A stretch of DNA of 33,385 nucleotides from an uncultured Prevotella sp. (GTDB taxonomy: Bacteria; Bacteroidota; Bacteroidia; Bacteroidales; Bacteroidaceae), in NCBI GenBank assembly GCA_900550035.1, contig URQS01000036.1, positions 1 to 33,385 of the forward strand, in the 5' to 3' direction. The notes beneath the pieces were generated by a model that saw only the letters and a list, made by a program, of their open reading frames with translations, was not told where the DNA came from and did no database searches. Each line of letters opens with the position of its first letter. The stretch's first letter is position 1. Below are positions 16,701 through 25,000 of this stretch, piece after piece. Position numbers and translations under genes: made by a program.

Positions 16701-18380
16701 GTACTTGATCACAGGCTGTAGCTCTTTGCCAAGTTCGATGCTCAAATCCTTGAATTTCTTCTTGGCCATGTCAAGTTGAGCCTGGGCTGATGTCATCTGA
16801 GTATTGAACTCATCGATGACAGATGTACCTTTAGCATAGGCATCATTAGCAATATCTTGAGCGGTCTTAATATCTGCGAGCTTGTCAGCCATCACTGAGA
16901 AGACGCTGACACAACGTGAACCGTCCATGCCCATTTGGTCAAACATAGGGGCGAGAGAATCAAAGCCACCATGTTTTTTCATAGCACCGAAGAACTGAAG
17001 CAGCGCCTCGTTAGCATCAGTCTTGAGAAGCGTGGTGAACTCTTTGACACTCTTGCCTGCGAGCGCAGCGAATTTGGCCGGCTCCTGGAATATTTTGGCT
17101 ATCAGATTTTGCATAGCCGTTGCAGCAGTCTCATCCTGCTGCATATTTTGATCGAGAACAGAAGCGAAGCCCATAATCTGCTGCTGCGTCAGACCTGCCT
17201 GTTTGCCGACGCCAGCAAGACGGGCGGTGAAGTCGACAAGATAGCCTGCAGAAGCACTACTGCTCTGAGCCAACTCATTAACGACAGAACCCGTAGCAAG
17301 CATTGCGCCACGCAAGCCTTTGGACTTGTCGTCACCGAACATCTGTGCCAACTTGCCTATATTTTTAACAGCATCGTCGCCAAGGTCGTCGCCAAGTGCT
17401 ACATTAATCTTATCGGCGGCATCTACAAACTCGCCGACAGTCTCTTGAGTAGTAATGCCAAGACGACCAGCATCACCTGCGAGTTGATTGAGCTTTTCAC
17501 GAGGAGTACGGGTATTCATCTGCTTAAAAGATTCATTTAGCTCTTCGACCTTATCCTTTGCCAGCCCCGTATACTTGATGACATCGACCATCTGCTCGTC
17601 CATCAGAGCATAGTTGGCCGAACACTGACGGATAGTATAAGAAAGACCAGTAACTGCGGCTATAGCCTGTGAGATTACGCCCCAGTTGACATTGAATACA
17701 TCGACAGATCTGCGAAAAAGGCTTTTAGATGCAGACTGCTCTTTATTGATAGCCTCTATCTGTGTTTTGAGTTTCTTGGCATCTTTGGTAAGTTTCTTAT
17801 ACGCATCAGAACCTCTATCTGCATCCTGCAATTGTTCGTTTACGAGCTTTAGCGAAGTCTCAAGCTTTCTGAGCGACGAACCGCTGATATTGTTTAGCGT
17901 GGCATTGATAAGTTTGTTTTCATCATCCCATTTTTTTGTGCGCTGTTCAGCTTCGGCAATAGCACGATTGTACTGAGACATGGTTGCATGACTGGAGCGT
18001 TTGAGTTCGTCGAGACGAGCAGTGCAATCAGCAATGTGTCGCTCAAGTTCCTCATATTCCTTGGGTGAAGTCACCGACTTCATCTGTCGTTTAAGAACGC
18101 GAGACACGCGTTCTATATCACCAACAGAAGCCGAGCCGAGGTCATTGAGAATCTCAATGGTCTCGCTAACATCTGTACGATAAGCCTTGACATTCGCCTC
18201 GGCAGACTTGATTTCTTTATTAATTCTATTAATATCCTTAACTGTCGAACCATTGTCACGAAGAGCTTCAGCTTTTTTCTTCTTGAGGTCTTCGACAGTC
18301 TTTTGTAGAGCCGCCAACTCATTTTTAGCTTGCTGCGTATTGAGCTTGACGACTGTTTCGAATTGTTGAGTTGTTGCCAT
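13758..18380 (-). CDS. Phage tail tape measure protein
   Basis: The 1540-aa protein starts at the ATG at 18380 (MATTQQFETVVKLNTQQAKNEL). It has an N-terminal coiled coil to about residue 220 and a TP901/PhageMin_Tail-like core at about 275-500 (ITTQETVGEFVDAADKINVALG...LTQQQIMGFASVLDQNMQQDETAATAMQNL). Hydrophobic segments follow at about 560-720 (LLTVILALGAGIYYLVKS), then long charged coiled coils and a Gly/Ala-rich C-terminus (YYEGGFTGGSRYRREAGVVHEGEFVANHNAV) with the VHEGEFV motif common at tape-measure ends. Tape measures set tail length and pass through the host envelope during DNA entry. At roughly 0.15 nm per residue it would span about 230 nm. A GTG at 18422 was rejected because the extension is merely the translated terminator hairpin. 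Confidence 0.93.
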   Translation of the reverse strand: MATTQQFETVVKLNTQQAKNELAALQKTVEDLKKKKAEALRDNGSTVKDINRINKEIKSAEANVKAYRTDVSETIEILNDLGSASVGDIERVSRVLKRQMKSVTSPKEYEELERHIADCTARLDELKRSSHATMSQYNRAIAEAEQRTKKWDDENKLINATLNNISGSSLRKLETSLKLVNEQLQDADRGSDAYKKLTKDAKKLKTQIEAINKEQSASKSLFRRSVDVFNVNWGVISQAIAAVTGLSYTIRQCSANYALMDEQMVDVIKYTGLAKDKVEELNESFKQMNTRTPREKLNQLAGDAGRLGITTQETVGEFVDAADKINVALGDDLGDDAVKNIGKLAQMFGDDKSKGLRGAMLATGSVVNELAQSSSASAGYLVDFTARLAGVGKQAGLTQQQIMGFASVLDQNMQQDETAATAMQNLIAKIFQEPAKFAALAGKSVKEFTTLLKTDANEALLQFFGAMKKHGGFDSLAPMFDQMGMDGSRCVSVFSVMADKLADIKTAQDIANDAYAKGTSVIDEFNTQMTSAQAQLDMAKKKFKDLSIELGKELQPVIKYTISGVSLLIKTLYQLIVFTKAHIGTITTLSLSIAAVTLVYKAQAVQLGINLAWEKIFYAYTATSNALLTAKAAILKSLKTAYYLLTFQVKKAKVAMDEMRAASISNPYAVLLTVILALGAGIYYLVKSIREHNKAAYENQLAVQKMRATHKDMTEAQKEASQSVAEEKNRLAQLTNIVNSNAYSYDEKKRAMVALEKIVPGYHRNLNNEAKLMESNNKAIKQYVDNLNNAAMAQALYNKMVELQGKKFDLDQEISRHKLSAKAVQAEIDRHSDYYNGTQQQVVYTSFGTMLPTGQRVATQANIAKHKELDQWNDAVKESEQSAAIVEARIKNINVYLKKNVGVAKQYNAILAKGGSDSSTVSPDWNPNTSKAGSYVDSKETKKREAAAKKQEREMKTATKAAYQAEIKAAKDKTDQEQANNIMAYSQGEKTYTEFLDAQHDITTRGYESLMAVYKKYGAEYGQWQEKIADERRKREEDHSKALISDIELNRQREIEAANRDYNDSNSKIYHDEEALNERLFEIDMSALADRIAALKEGSQEWLDARAELTQRENERQLYLEQHYADLLSRYKEEWATKDINEQERITLKGLDLLHEKGLLKETEYQDMLKQIKLHYAEQESEQELHDSKGEKFKRNAKSAYNTASNKAKASWSDDHPEGSKIMDFVTSDVDIYKSTLDNIKAMEQEGLISHQEAMAAMGEATADMCNGLVAKFQAAMDTISPLMSAMSSYYSAQSDYEVSVTEKKYEKLINAAGNNTAKAKKLEEKKEKEVAKIKSKYARKQAAMQIAQAIAQTAISAIAAYSSAMQGVPYPANMVLAPIAAGIAAAAGAIQIATIKKQQQAQAAGYYEGGFTGGSRYRREAGVVHEGEFVANHNAVNNPSILPALRLIDEAQRNNTVSSLTAADISRSVGQGGATVVSAPSVVVNTDNSEIKAALDDTRNTIGALSAQIAEGIEAKVYIDGPHGVAKNLDNFKKMQART

Positions 18381-18421
18381 AAAAAAAAATGCTACTAATG
18401 GTTGTGGAACCAAAAGTAGCA
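18381..18421 (-). terminator. Terminator hairpin abutting the tape-measure start codon
   Basis: On the minus strand TGCTACT pairs with AGTAGCA, with an inner TGGTT/AACCA stem and a 4-nt loop, followed by nine T residues that touch the ATG of the tape measure. The structure has every feature of an intrinsic terminator. It would end the transcript of the small gene upstream and would attenuate any long late transcript. Confidence 0.85.
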
Positions 18422-18453
18422 CTTTTATTTTCTATTGGAAAAGACAAAACGAT

Positions 18454-18651
18454 TTAGAATTTTATTTTCCTTAGCCTCTCGTTTTCTTTTTGTAATCTTT
18501 CTGTTTTACGTCTGATTTCTTGTATTTTTTGCTCATATCTAATTCTCATTTGCTCTTCAGACTCACGCCCACTAGAAGAGTCACTGCTAAAGCAATTAGC
18601 AATGAAAATTATTAAGACTATAACTAAATAGCATATAAAAAAGAATTCCAT
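18454..18651 (-). CDS. Small membrane coiled-coil protein, moron-like
   Basis: From the ATG at 18651 the protein has 65 residues: a hydrophobic helix at about 3-20 (FFFICYLVIVLIIFIANCF), a Ser-rich linker, and a charged coiled coil at 30-63 (EEQMRIRYEQKIQEIRRKTERLQKENERLRKI). A longer frame from 18690 would add 13 residues, but that extension reaches up to the -7 box, so the later ATG is used. The gene is visibly more AT-rich than its neighbours, has its own consensus promoter just upstream, and is followed by a strong hairpin terminator. That is the classic moron arrangement, a lysogeny-expressed insert in a late operon. The function is unknown; superinfection exclusion or a host-envelope effect would suit a small membrane protein. 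Confidence 0.7.
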   Translation of the reverse strand: MEFFFICYLVIVLIIFIANCFSSDSSSGRESEEQMRIRYEQKIQEIRRKTERLQKENERLRKIKF

Positions 18652-18679
18652 AATAGCAGACGATTTAATTATTACACCC

Positions 18680-18710
18680 CAAATATACAAAAATTATTTG
18701 ACGTGACAAA
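18680..18710 (-). promoter_or_regulatory. Internal promoter for the moron-like gene
   Basis: Read on the minus strand, TTTG (18710-18707) is followed after 19 bp by TATATTTG (18687-18680), a full Bacteroidota match about 30 bp before the small gene. Confidence 0.8.
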
Positions 18711-18724
18711 GTCCATCGTCAACT

Positions 18725-19144
18725 TTATGGAAATTTATAGCGAACAAAGGCTCCGATGCCAAACCAGAGCAGTAGGAAAACCACTATAATAATGATGTTT
18801 ACCCAAAAGTCATTAAGCCCACCCCGCAATGAAGTCTTGTACTTGAACGGCACCGGAACCTGCACTGAATCACACCGCAGCACAGTTTTGTATACCGTGT
18901 CAGTCCTGCAGCTTATGCGGTCACGCCATCGCCACTCTACACGTGTCTTGTACACCGTGTCGCCCATGGTGCGAGTCTCCACGTATACAGAGTCGTGTAT
19001 GCGGAAGCTATCGATGCGCAGACGGGCTTTGTAGAGCGTGTCAGTCTTATTGACCACACGCTCTACAATCACCGGCTTGCACGTGGAGCACCCTGCAAGG
19101 CACATCAATGCAAGGATGCCGAAGAAGATACGGAAATATCTCAT
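18725..19144 (-). CDS. Lipoprotein with C-terminal membrane helix, probable unimolecular spanin
   Basis: From the ATG at 19144 the protein has 139 residues with a lipobox LAGC at Cys19. A periplasmic linker of about 95 residues contains the repeated motif TDTLYK/GDTVYK/TDTVYK (35-40, 61-66, 81-86), and a C-terminal membrane helix at about 115-134 is followed by a short basic tail. One end is therefore fixed to the outer membrane by lipid and the other to the inner membrane by a helix. This is the topology of one-piece spanins such as phage T1 gp11, which fuse the two membranes in the last step of lysis. The gene directly follows the holin-like and lysozyme genes. The TTG at 19150 was rejected because ATG gives a cleaner signal. 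Confidence 0.72.
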   Translation of the reverse strand: MRYFRIFFGILALMCLAGCSTCKPVIVERVVNKTDTLYKARLRIDSFRIHDSVYVETRTMGDTVYKTRVEWRWRDRISCRTDTVYKTVLRCDSVQVPVPFKYKTSLRGGLNDFWVNIIIIVVFLLLWFGIGAFVRYKFP

Positions 19145-19159
19145 ACGCAATATACATAG

Positions 19160-19618
19160 TTATTCACGCCCAACAGACAGATACTCTGTCAAGCCGGGAA
19201 TGCGCTCGATGAACTTGAAGCGCAGAATGTAGTATAGGAACGACACGATAAGCCAGGGCGTAGTGTCACGCTTGAACATCTTTTTGAGGTTTTTGAGAAT
19301 GTTGAGCGTGTAGAACCACAGCACCACATAAGTCACGAAGCTCACGCACTGCAGAGCACCCTCGGGCTGGTGCTTCAGATTGCCTATCGTGTAGATGGCA
19401 CAGCACAGCACGAAGAAGATAGTAGCCTCTGCAATGCAGCGCAGCGCCTTCTTCAACTCGAAGTCTTCGCGGTTGGCTATCAGCCCTGACAGGTAGCCGA
19501 AGAAGAAGTTCAGGAAGAACACTATTATCAGCGAGAGCAGGTCGCCCTCGATAGGCTTGAGGAATGCCCAGACGGCAATTGTGATGCCCACGAGCATATG
19601 ACGGATGTTATCTATCAT
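19160..19618 (-). CDS. Holin-like membrane protein
   Basis: This 152-aa protein has about four hydrophobic segments: near residues 8-20, 26-48 (LLSLIIVFFLNFFFGYLSGLIA), 62-82 (CIAEATIFFVLCCAIYTIGN) and 93-112 (VSFVTYVVLWFYTLNIL). The charged C-terminal region contains KNLKKMF. It lies between the lysozyme and the spanin-like gene, as expected for a holin that opens the inner membrane at a set time. The size and N-terminal pattern (IDNIRHMLVGITIAVWAFLKPIEGDL) fit holin families of Bacteroides phages. A candidate promoter 39 bp upstream suggests that lysis can be timed separately from structural genes. Confidence 0.72.
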   Translation of the reverse strand: MIDNIRHMLVGITIAVWAFLKPIEGDLLSLIIVFFLNFFFGYLSGLIANREDFELKKALRCIAEATIFFVLCCAIYTIGNLKHQPEGALQCVSFVTYVVLWFYTLNILKNLKKMFKRDTTPWLIVSFLYYILRFKFIERIPGLTEYLSVGRE

Positions 19619-19656
19619 AATACAAACTTTTAAGCATTAAACATTGAAAATATGAG

Positions 19657-19664
19657 CAAAGATA
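19657..19664 (-). promoter_or_regulatory. Possible promoter for the holin/spanin pair
   Basis: The minus strand reads TATCTTTG, a full -7 match, with a T-rich stretch about 19 bp upstream where the -33 element should be. The gap from 19619 to 19743 is otherwise non-coding. Confidence 0.5.
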
Positions 19665-19705
19665 CCGATAACGCATCGATTGTAAAAAACGCCGCACCCG
19701 ACAAT

Positions 19706-19740
19706 TCCTAACTCCTAACTCCTAATTCCTAACTCCTAAT
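19706..19740 (-). repeat. Heptamer spacer after the lysozyme gene
   Basis: Five TCCTAAC/TCCTAAT units (TTAGGAG-type on the coding strand) begin just after the lysozyme stop at 19744. On the coding strand each unit contains a Shine-Dalgarno-like GGAG or GGAA, but they lie far from the holin start. Confidence 0.85.
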
Positions 19741-19743
19741 TCG

Positions 19744-20172
19744 TCATTCCGCCCAACGGGCGGCTTCCCATCGTCTTCTCGTCTTCAACCCCTCCAACGG
19801 CTTGCCACCTGCATATACCCACTTCAAGAACTCCGCCTGGATAGCAGCCACTGACTCCTTGCGCCGTATGCGCTTGAGGAGAGTAGAGCTACGAAAGGCG
19901 TTTATCCCGACGTTGAAACAGAAGTCGGCACACGCGTCAAACCTCCCTTGCGTCTTGCAAATCTCGGGTATGGCTGACAGAAACGACTCGATAGGAGCAA
20001 GGTCAGCTCTCAGCCACTCCTCAGCCTTCGCCTTGTCGCACACCGTGCGAGCCGTCACACTCTTGGTATGACCGTACCCACACGTCCACACACCGGCAGG
20101 GCATCGGTACGCCTTGGCCCGATACCCCTCCACCTGCTTCAGTTTATCAATCAAAATGTCACTTGCTTTCAT
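19744..20172 (-). CDS. GH24 phage lysozyme (endolysin)
   Basis: This 142-aa enzyme is of the T4/P22 lysozyme type. Its catalytic spacing E15-(8)-C24-(5)-T30 is visible in VEGYRAKAYRCPAGVWTCGYGHT, with Cys in place of the more common Asp, a known variant of the E-D/C-T triad. Later motifs include FDACADFCFNVGINAFRSSTLLKRI and GLKTRRRWEAARW, the conserved C-terminal RR..E signature. It cleaves peptidoglycan glycan strands. It has no signal peptide, so release depends on the holin. A GGAAGGA element sits a few bases upstream of the ATG, a Shine-Dalgarno-like site that is uncommon in this phylum. It follows the tail fibre gene by 34 bp. Confidence 0.93.
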   Translation of the reverse strand: MKASDILIDKLKQVEGYRAKAYRCPAGVWTCGYGHTKSVTARTVCDKAKAEEWLRADLAPIESFLSAIPEICKTQGRFDACADFCFNVGINAFRSSTLLKRIRRKESVAAIQAEFLKWVYAGGKPLEGLKTRRRWEAARWAE

Positions 20173-20206
20173 ATCATCCTTCCCTTTTACTTTTATTTAC
20201 TTGTTT

Positions 20207-22066
20207 TTAGTCGTATAGTGAATAGATGGGGATAGCACAATTTAGATTAGATTTAAAATCGCTGCTTGGAGAGTTGTCATAAAATCTTAATCTATAAGCT
20301 TTGTCAGAATTTGCTTGCGTAGAAGTCCAGTAGTAATAACGTGCATCTAGTATAGAGCTGCTTTCTATGCCTATGTTACTCATCAATTTTTGTATTTCAT
20401 AGTACATTTGTTTTAGTGCAACAACCTCGCCTGCTGACATAAGACGCCCCCTTCTGCCATTTCCGAATATATAGTTATGACATGCAGAGGCTGCGGTTTC
20501 AACAGATGCTGAGCCAACCACCTTCATAATGGCTGTCGTATTTGCTGCACCAGCAAAGTCCTGAACAGCTGTAGCTGCATCATTAGCAACTGTACATCCA
20601 TCAACAAGCACATCCGGACCCCATGAGACATAATCTGTTTTATAGTTGGCTACCACAATAGCCACATTATCTGTAACGAGCAGTGTGCCGATGACATCCT
20701 TAATATCTGTACCCGAGTCTGTAAATTCTTTTGCTGTTTTATAGGTCCTATTATTTTTATCAATGATATATGTTCCAGTCTCCAAAGCCTTATACGTAAA
20801 TGTCACCTCTCTGTTATACAGTACTGAAGGCACATATTTCAACACCTTTGGCTTCATATACATCTTTACAACAGCAGCCTCTATTGTCACTTCCTTATCG
20901 CACGGCACCTCAACCTTTATAGGAGTACCCTGCCAAGTCTGTGTGCTCACTGTTGTGTCACCACTCTTCACAGTAACTTTTGCCCCATTCAAGTTGGCGT
21001 CCGCCTCCGATTTGTCCGACACCAGCTTAATGACAACGGTTTCCTTCAAATCCTCCTTTGTCAGATACCCATTGTGTTTCGCATACTCGTCAATAGCAGT
21101 GCCCAGATTTTCTGTCTTTACATAATCAAGCAGCGTTCTCTGTTTTACAAATCGATCCCGAAATACTTTAAGTATATTACCAGACTTTACTATATCCGAA
21201 ACTCCCATATTATCGGTACTATACACATTTGATTGCCGGACATCATTCACATAACCCTCCAGCGACTGATGCCCAGTTAGATATCCTTTGCCGTCAACCT
21301 CTGCCTTAGTGTAGTAATTGTCATGCGTATGATTTACAGCTGCATAGCTACCGTCATGGTTGTGGTCAGCAGCTGCATACTCGCTATGCGTGTGCGTAGT
21401 CAGAGCATAAGCGCTGTGCGAGTGCGATTTTACATCACCCGTCAGCACACCCTCCACGGCGCCTTTTGTCAGCGTATACTGCGACGACACCGACATGCCG
21501 CTGTCCTTGTACGCACCGCTCGCCTCGTCCCAAATCCACCACGATGCGTTTTTGATGATCGGCGATTTGCCGTTTTCGCCACGGTCGCCTTTAGCCCCTT
21601 GAGCACCCTGCGGCCCGGTTGCGCCCGTAGCGCCCCTGGCACCCGTCTCACCCTTCGCGCCCTGCGGGCCTTGCTTTCCTTGTGCGCCCGTAGCGCCCGT
21701 CTCGCCCTTGTCGCCCTTGACGAGGATGCCGGTCTTCTGGTAAGCCTTTGCCGCCTTGTCCCACTCATACACATAGTTGTCGCTGCCGATTTTCGTCGGA
21801 TGGCTGGCGGTGTCGTTAGCGTTGTCTATCGCCGCCGACACCTCATTAATCCTCGCCACCTGCTGCGCCCACTCCTCGCGCGTGCCGCTGAAGCCGTTAG
21901 CCTTCGCCACGTCATAGGCATCAGTGCCTTTAAACTGTGCGCCGTCAGTGCGCATACATATACTCGTGCCGTCGCCCTGCTGGCGTATCAGCAGCAGCGT
22001 GTCACCATCTTTTACGCTCTCAGCCTTCTGAAGCTTCGTAACGTCTACAATTTCATAATCTGTCAT
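20207..22066 (-). CDS. Tail fibre with collagen-like and HxH repeats
   Basis: The 619-aa protein has a short N-terminal domain, then about 17 Gly-X-Y triplets at residues 118-168 (GDKGETGATGAQ...), which should form a collagen-like trimer. A run of His-X-His motifs follows at 215-250 (SHSH, THTH, DHNHD, NHTHD) ending NYYTKAEVDGKGYLT, as in phage fibres that bind metal ions along a trimer axis. Next come beta-rich Ig-like strands, and a C-terminal module of about 110 residues ends with ARYYYWTSTQANSDKAYRLRFYDN, resembling C-type-lectin/FISUMP-like folds used for receptor binding. The distal two thirds is more AT-rich than the proximal part, suggesting module exchange. Confidence 0.82.
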   Translation of the reverse strand: MTDYEIVDVTKLQKAESVKDGDTLLLIRQQGDGTSICMRTDGAQFKGTDAYDVAKANGFSGTREEWAQQVARINEVSAAIDNANDTASHPTKIGSDNYVYEWDKAAKAYQKTGILVKGDKGETGATGAQGKQGPQGAKGETGARGATGATGPQGAQGAKGDRGENGKSPIIKNASWWIWDEASGAYKDSGMSVSSQYTLTKGAVEGVLTGDVKSHSHSAYALTTHTHSEYAAADHNHDGSYAAVNHTHDNYYTKAEVDGKGYLTGHQSLEGYVNDVRQSNVYSTDNMGVSDIVKSGNILKVFRDRFVKQRTLLDYVKTENLGTAIDEYAKHNGYLTKEDLKETVVIKLVSDKSEADANLNGAKVTVKSGDTTVSTQTWQGTPIKVEVPCDKEVTIEAAVVKMYMKPKVLKYVPSVLYNREVTFTYKALETGTYIIDKNNRTYKTAKEFTDSGTDIKDVIGTLLVTDNVAIVVANYKTDYVSWGPDVLVDGCTVANDAATAVQDFAGAANTTAIMKVVGSASVETAASACHNYIFGNGRRGRLMSAGEVVALKQMYYEIQKLMSNIGIESSSILDARYYYWTSTQANSDKAYRLRFYDNSPSSDFKSNLNCAIPIYSLYD

Positions 22067-22091
22067 ATCTCAATGTTTTTTTATCTTATGT

Positions 22092-25000
22092 CTACTGCTG
22101 TATAGGCGGCGTCAATCCGCTATTTGCACTAATCTGCATTTCCTGCCAACTGAATATTTTAAGTCTTGTTATGACCGGCTTCAAGTATGCAGTCAGCTTT
22201 CTCTGCTCCATCCAACCGCTAAAGTAGCAGCATGGCATCATCATTACCTCCGTACCCTCAAGCAGCAAGATATTACCTTGCATATTATCCTTGATTTTAG
22301 CATCAGCAGGTATATACGGCCCGGTAGCAACATTTGTAAGTTTGCCATTCTCAGCAAGAGGCCACTCCTTTGTAAAATAGACACCATCTGCAGCTTTTGT
22401 CAAATCCAAATTATTACCAAAACCTCTACGTGAGTCATCATCCGAAACAATTGCGCCATCGACACGTGGAGCACTGTACAGATACAGATGCGTCAATTGT
22501 GTAAAGCCCAAATTCTTTGACACCAACGTACCGGGTTGAGCATATTTACCGAACAGCAATCTATCATTTGCTTCCGAGCTCGCGACATTAAAATCAAGAC
22601 TATATGAGCCTTTACTACTTGTATACGTCTTTTTCTTAATATACGGTGCTGCCAAATTAGCTCCCCTCACATCTATCCACTCTGAGAATATCATCGATGC
22701 CTTCTGTGTCTCAATTTTAGCCAGACCCGCAGGACCTAAGTCATACAGCATATTGCCGGCATTGTCAAAATATTGCATCACAGCATATCCGTCGCTATTT
22801 ACACCGAACTTGATGTTAGGCACACCGGCACGACCGAGCACCGCAATCATGCCGCCCTCGATTTTCACAGCCGCTTCTGCGCCCTCCGTTTCAAGCCGTT
22901 GCGCCTTTACCAGCGAGGCGTTCAATCCGTTCTCGTCAAACACAGCCACTTCCTGCCCCGAACGGGTGCGGAACCTGGTATTATCCGCCGTCATCGTAAT
23001 CTGCTTGCTGTCAATGTCGATGCCTGCTTCAAGCAGCTTCCCCGCCACACTCTTGTCCTCAATGTAGCCCGTCTTCGTAGCACGATACTCAGTCACCGTA
23101 GCCCCATACTCCAGCTTAGGCTGAGAGACATATAGGTCAGTGCCTTTCTGGCAGCGTATCATCACGTATTTAGGCTTGTCGTCAGCGCAAATACGCCAGT
23201 GCACCCAGTATTTACGCCAAGCATAATCCTCGTCAATAGATATAGGTGCGTGTCCGTCAATAGTAGTAATGGTGTTATAACTCATACCATTCTCTTTTTC
23301 CACAAAAACAGCAGCTGTGGCTTGGCTGCCATACATGAAGCACGCGAAACTGCCGCCCTTGTTGCCCTTAGCCCAAAAGCTGAACATATAGTCTTGACCT
23401 TTTACCAGCACGTCAGACTTATCAAAGTTCCATTGTATAAGGTCAATATACGCCGAAGCATTAATCAAATTGGCCTGCCTTGTCGGGAAACCCTTATATG
23501 AACTATCATCAGTACGTAGAGTTCCTTGCGCTACACCCAAATTACCACCAACCTGTAGCGTATCTGTATTATCCAGCAGATTGCCCCCGATATACTCAGC
23601 ATCCTCCTCCGACAGCGACCAGCCCACATATTCGTCGCCCTCGACCAACATAGGCTGGCACAGGTAAAATGCGCCATCTTTATCAAGAATTGTAAGAATG
23701 TCTACCTGTATGTATTCATAAGGAGCATCAGGTTGCACTGTTATAACTCCTTCAAGAATCACCCATTGGGTTTCCACCGTTTTCTGCGCCACAAAGCCAC
23801 TGCCATTAGGCCCTTTATATCCTTCTGCCGAATCGACACTTGTAGCATTCTTTGTCCAAACCGCCTCTAATGACACAGTAATAGGTGTCGTCGATTTTGC
23901 CATCACTGAGAAATGGTATTTCTTACCCTTCTCGACTTTGACATTACGACCTCCCGTATACGGATTATAATACCATTTAAGACCTGTGAAACCTCTTTTT
24001 GAACAGCAAATCGAATTAACTCCGTTATATTGTTCAAGTATAGAAATAAAGGAATCACCAACGAGAAACACTCCTTCACCCTGCCGTCTCAGCGCACTCC
24101 CCACCAGCAGGTTCTTCCTGCCCACAGCCGTCTGCGACACCTTCAGCGCAATATTACGTGCCGTCTGCTCAATCTTCGAGTCATACTGCGTCAGCTCCTT
24201 ACGCATGCCCTTGACACTGTTGCTAATCTCCGAATACTTCGACGACAGACTCTCCGACGTGATAGTCAGCTCGCTCCACACCGCCGACACATTCACATTC
24301 ACCGTCAGCGTAGCGTAATAATAACTATTGTTAGTAGAGCAATGAATCCTCACCGTAGCCGTAGCCGTAGTGCGTGGAATATACCGCTTGGTGCTGCCCA
24401 CCATATATTCGTCGCGCGTTATAGAGTCAATCACAATGCGCATTCTCGACGTGCCCCCATCAGCGATATGCGCCGCACAGCCCATCTTGTCAACAACCTC
24501 GTAGCGGTCACACTCGCTGACTATAGACACACCCTCACGCTCAATCCTCACATCAGCCTTCACCTTCTCGTCCGAGCAGTCAACACGAGGGTTGCCGCTA
24601 CCGTCCTTCACCGTGTCCACCGTCAGCACCGACGGATTAATCACCACCACGGCAGCATCCTTGCCGTCCCAACCGTCAGCACCATCAGCCCCCGGTTTGC
24701 CGTCAGTGCCCGGCTTGCCGTCAGCACCCTGCTCGCCGTCACTCGTCACCGCAATGTCACACACAGCCAGCAGCTGCCCCGTCTTCAGCATATAAGCCTT
24801 AATCTTCAGCGCCTTCACGTAGTACAGACCCCTCGTGTGCACATCCGTCAAGCCCGTTGTCTCTACACCGCCGTCCTGCCACACCACGTCAGCCATATAT
24901 TTCACGTCGCTGCTGCTCAGCAGCTCTGTCGTATTGCCCACACGCTTCACCGTCTCAGCCCCGATCACCTCCGGAGTCGTCGACCGTGTAGCCGTATGCC

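Noticed and set aside
18381..18422. GTG start that adds 14 residues to the tape measure
   Set aside because: The added residues are the translation of the terminator hairpin and T-run, and the ATG at 18380 starts a typical tape-measure N-terminus.
20207..22066. Complete diversity-generating retroelement
   Set aside because: Only a possible variable-protein fold is seen; there is no reverse transcriptase, accessory gene or template repeat in the window.
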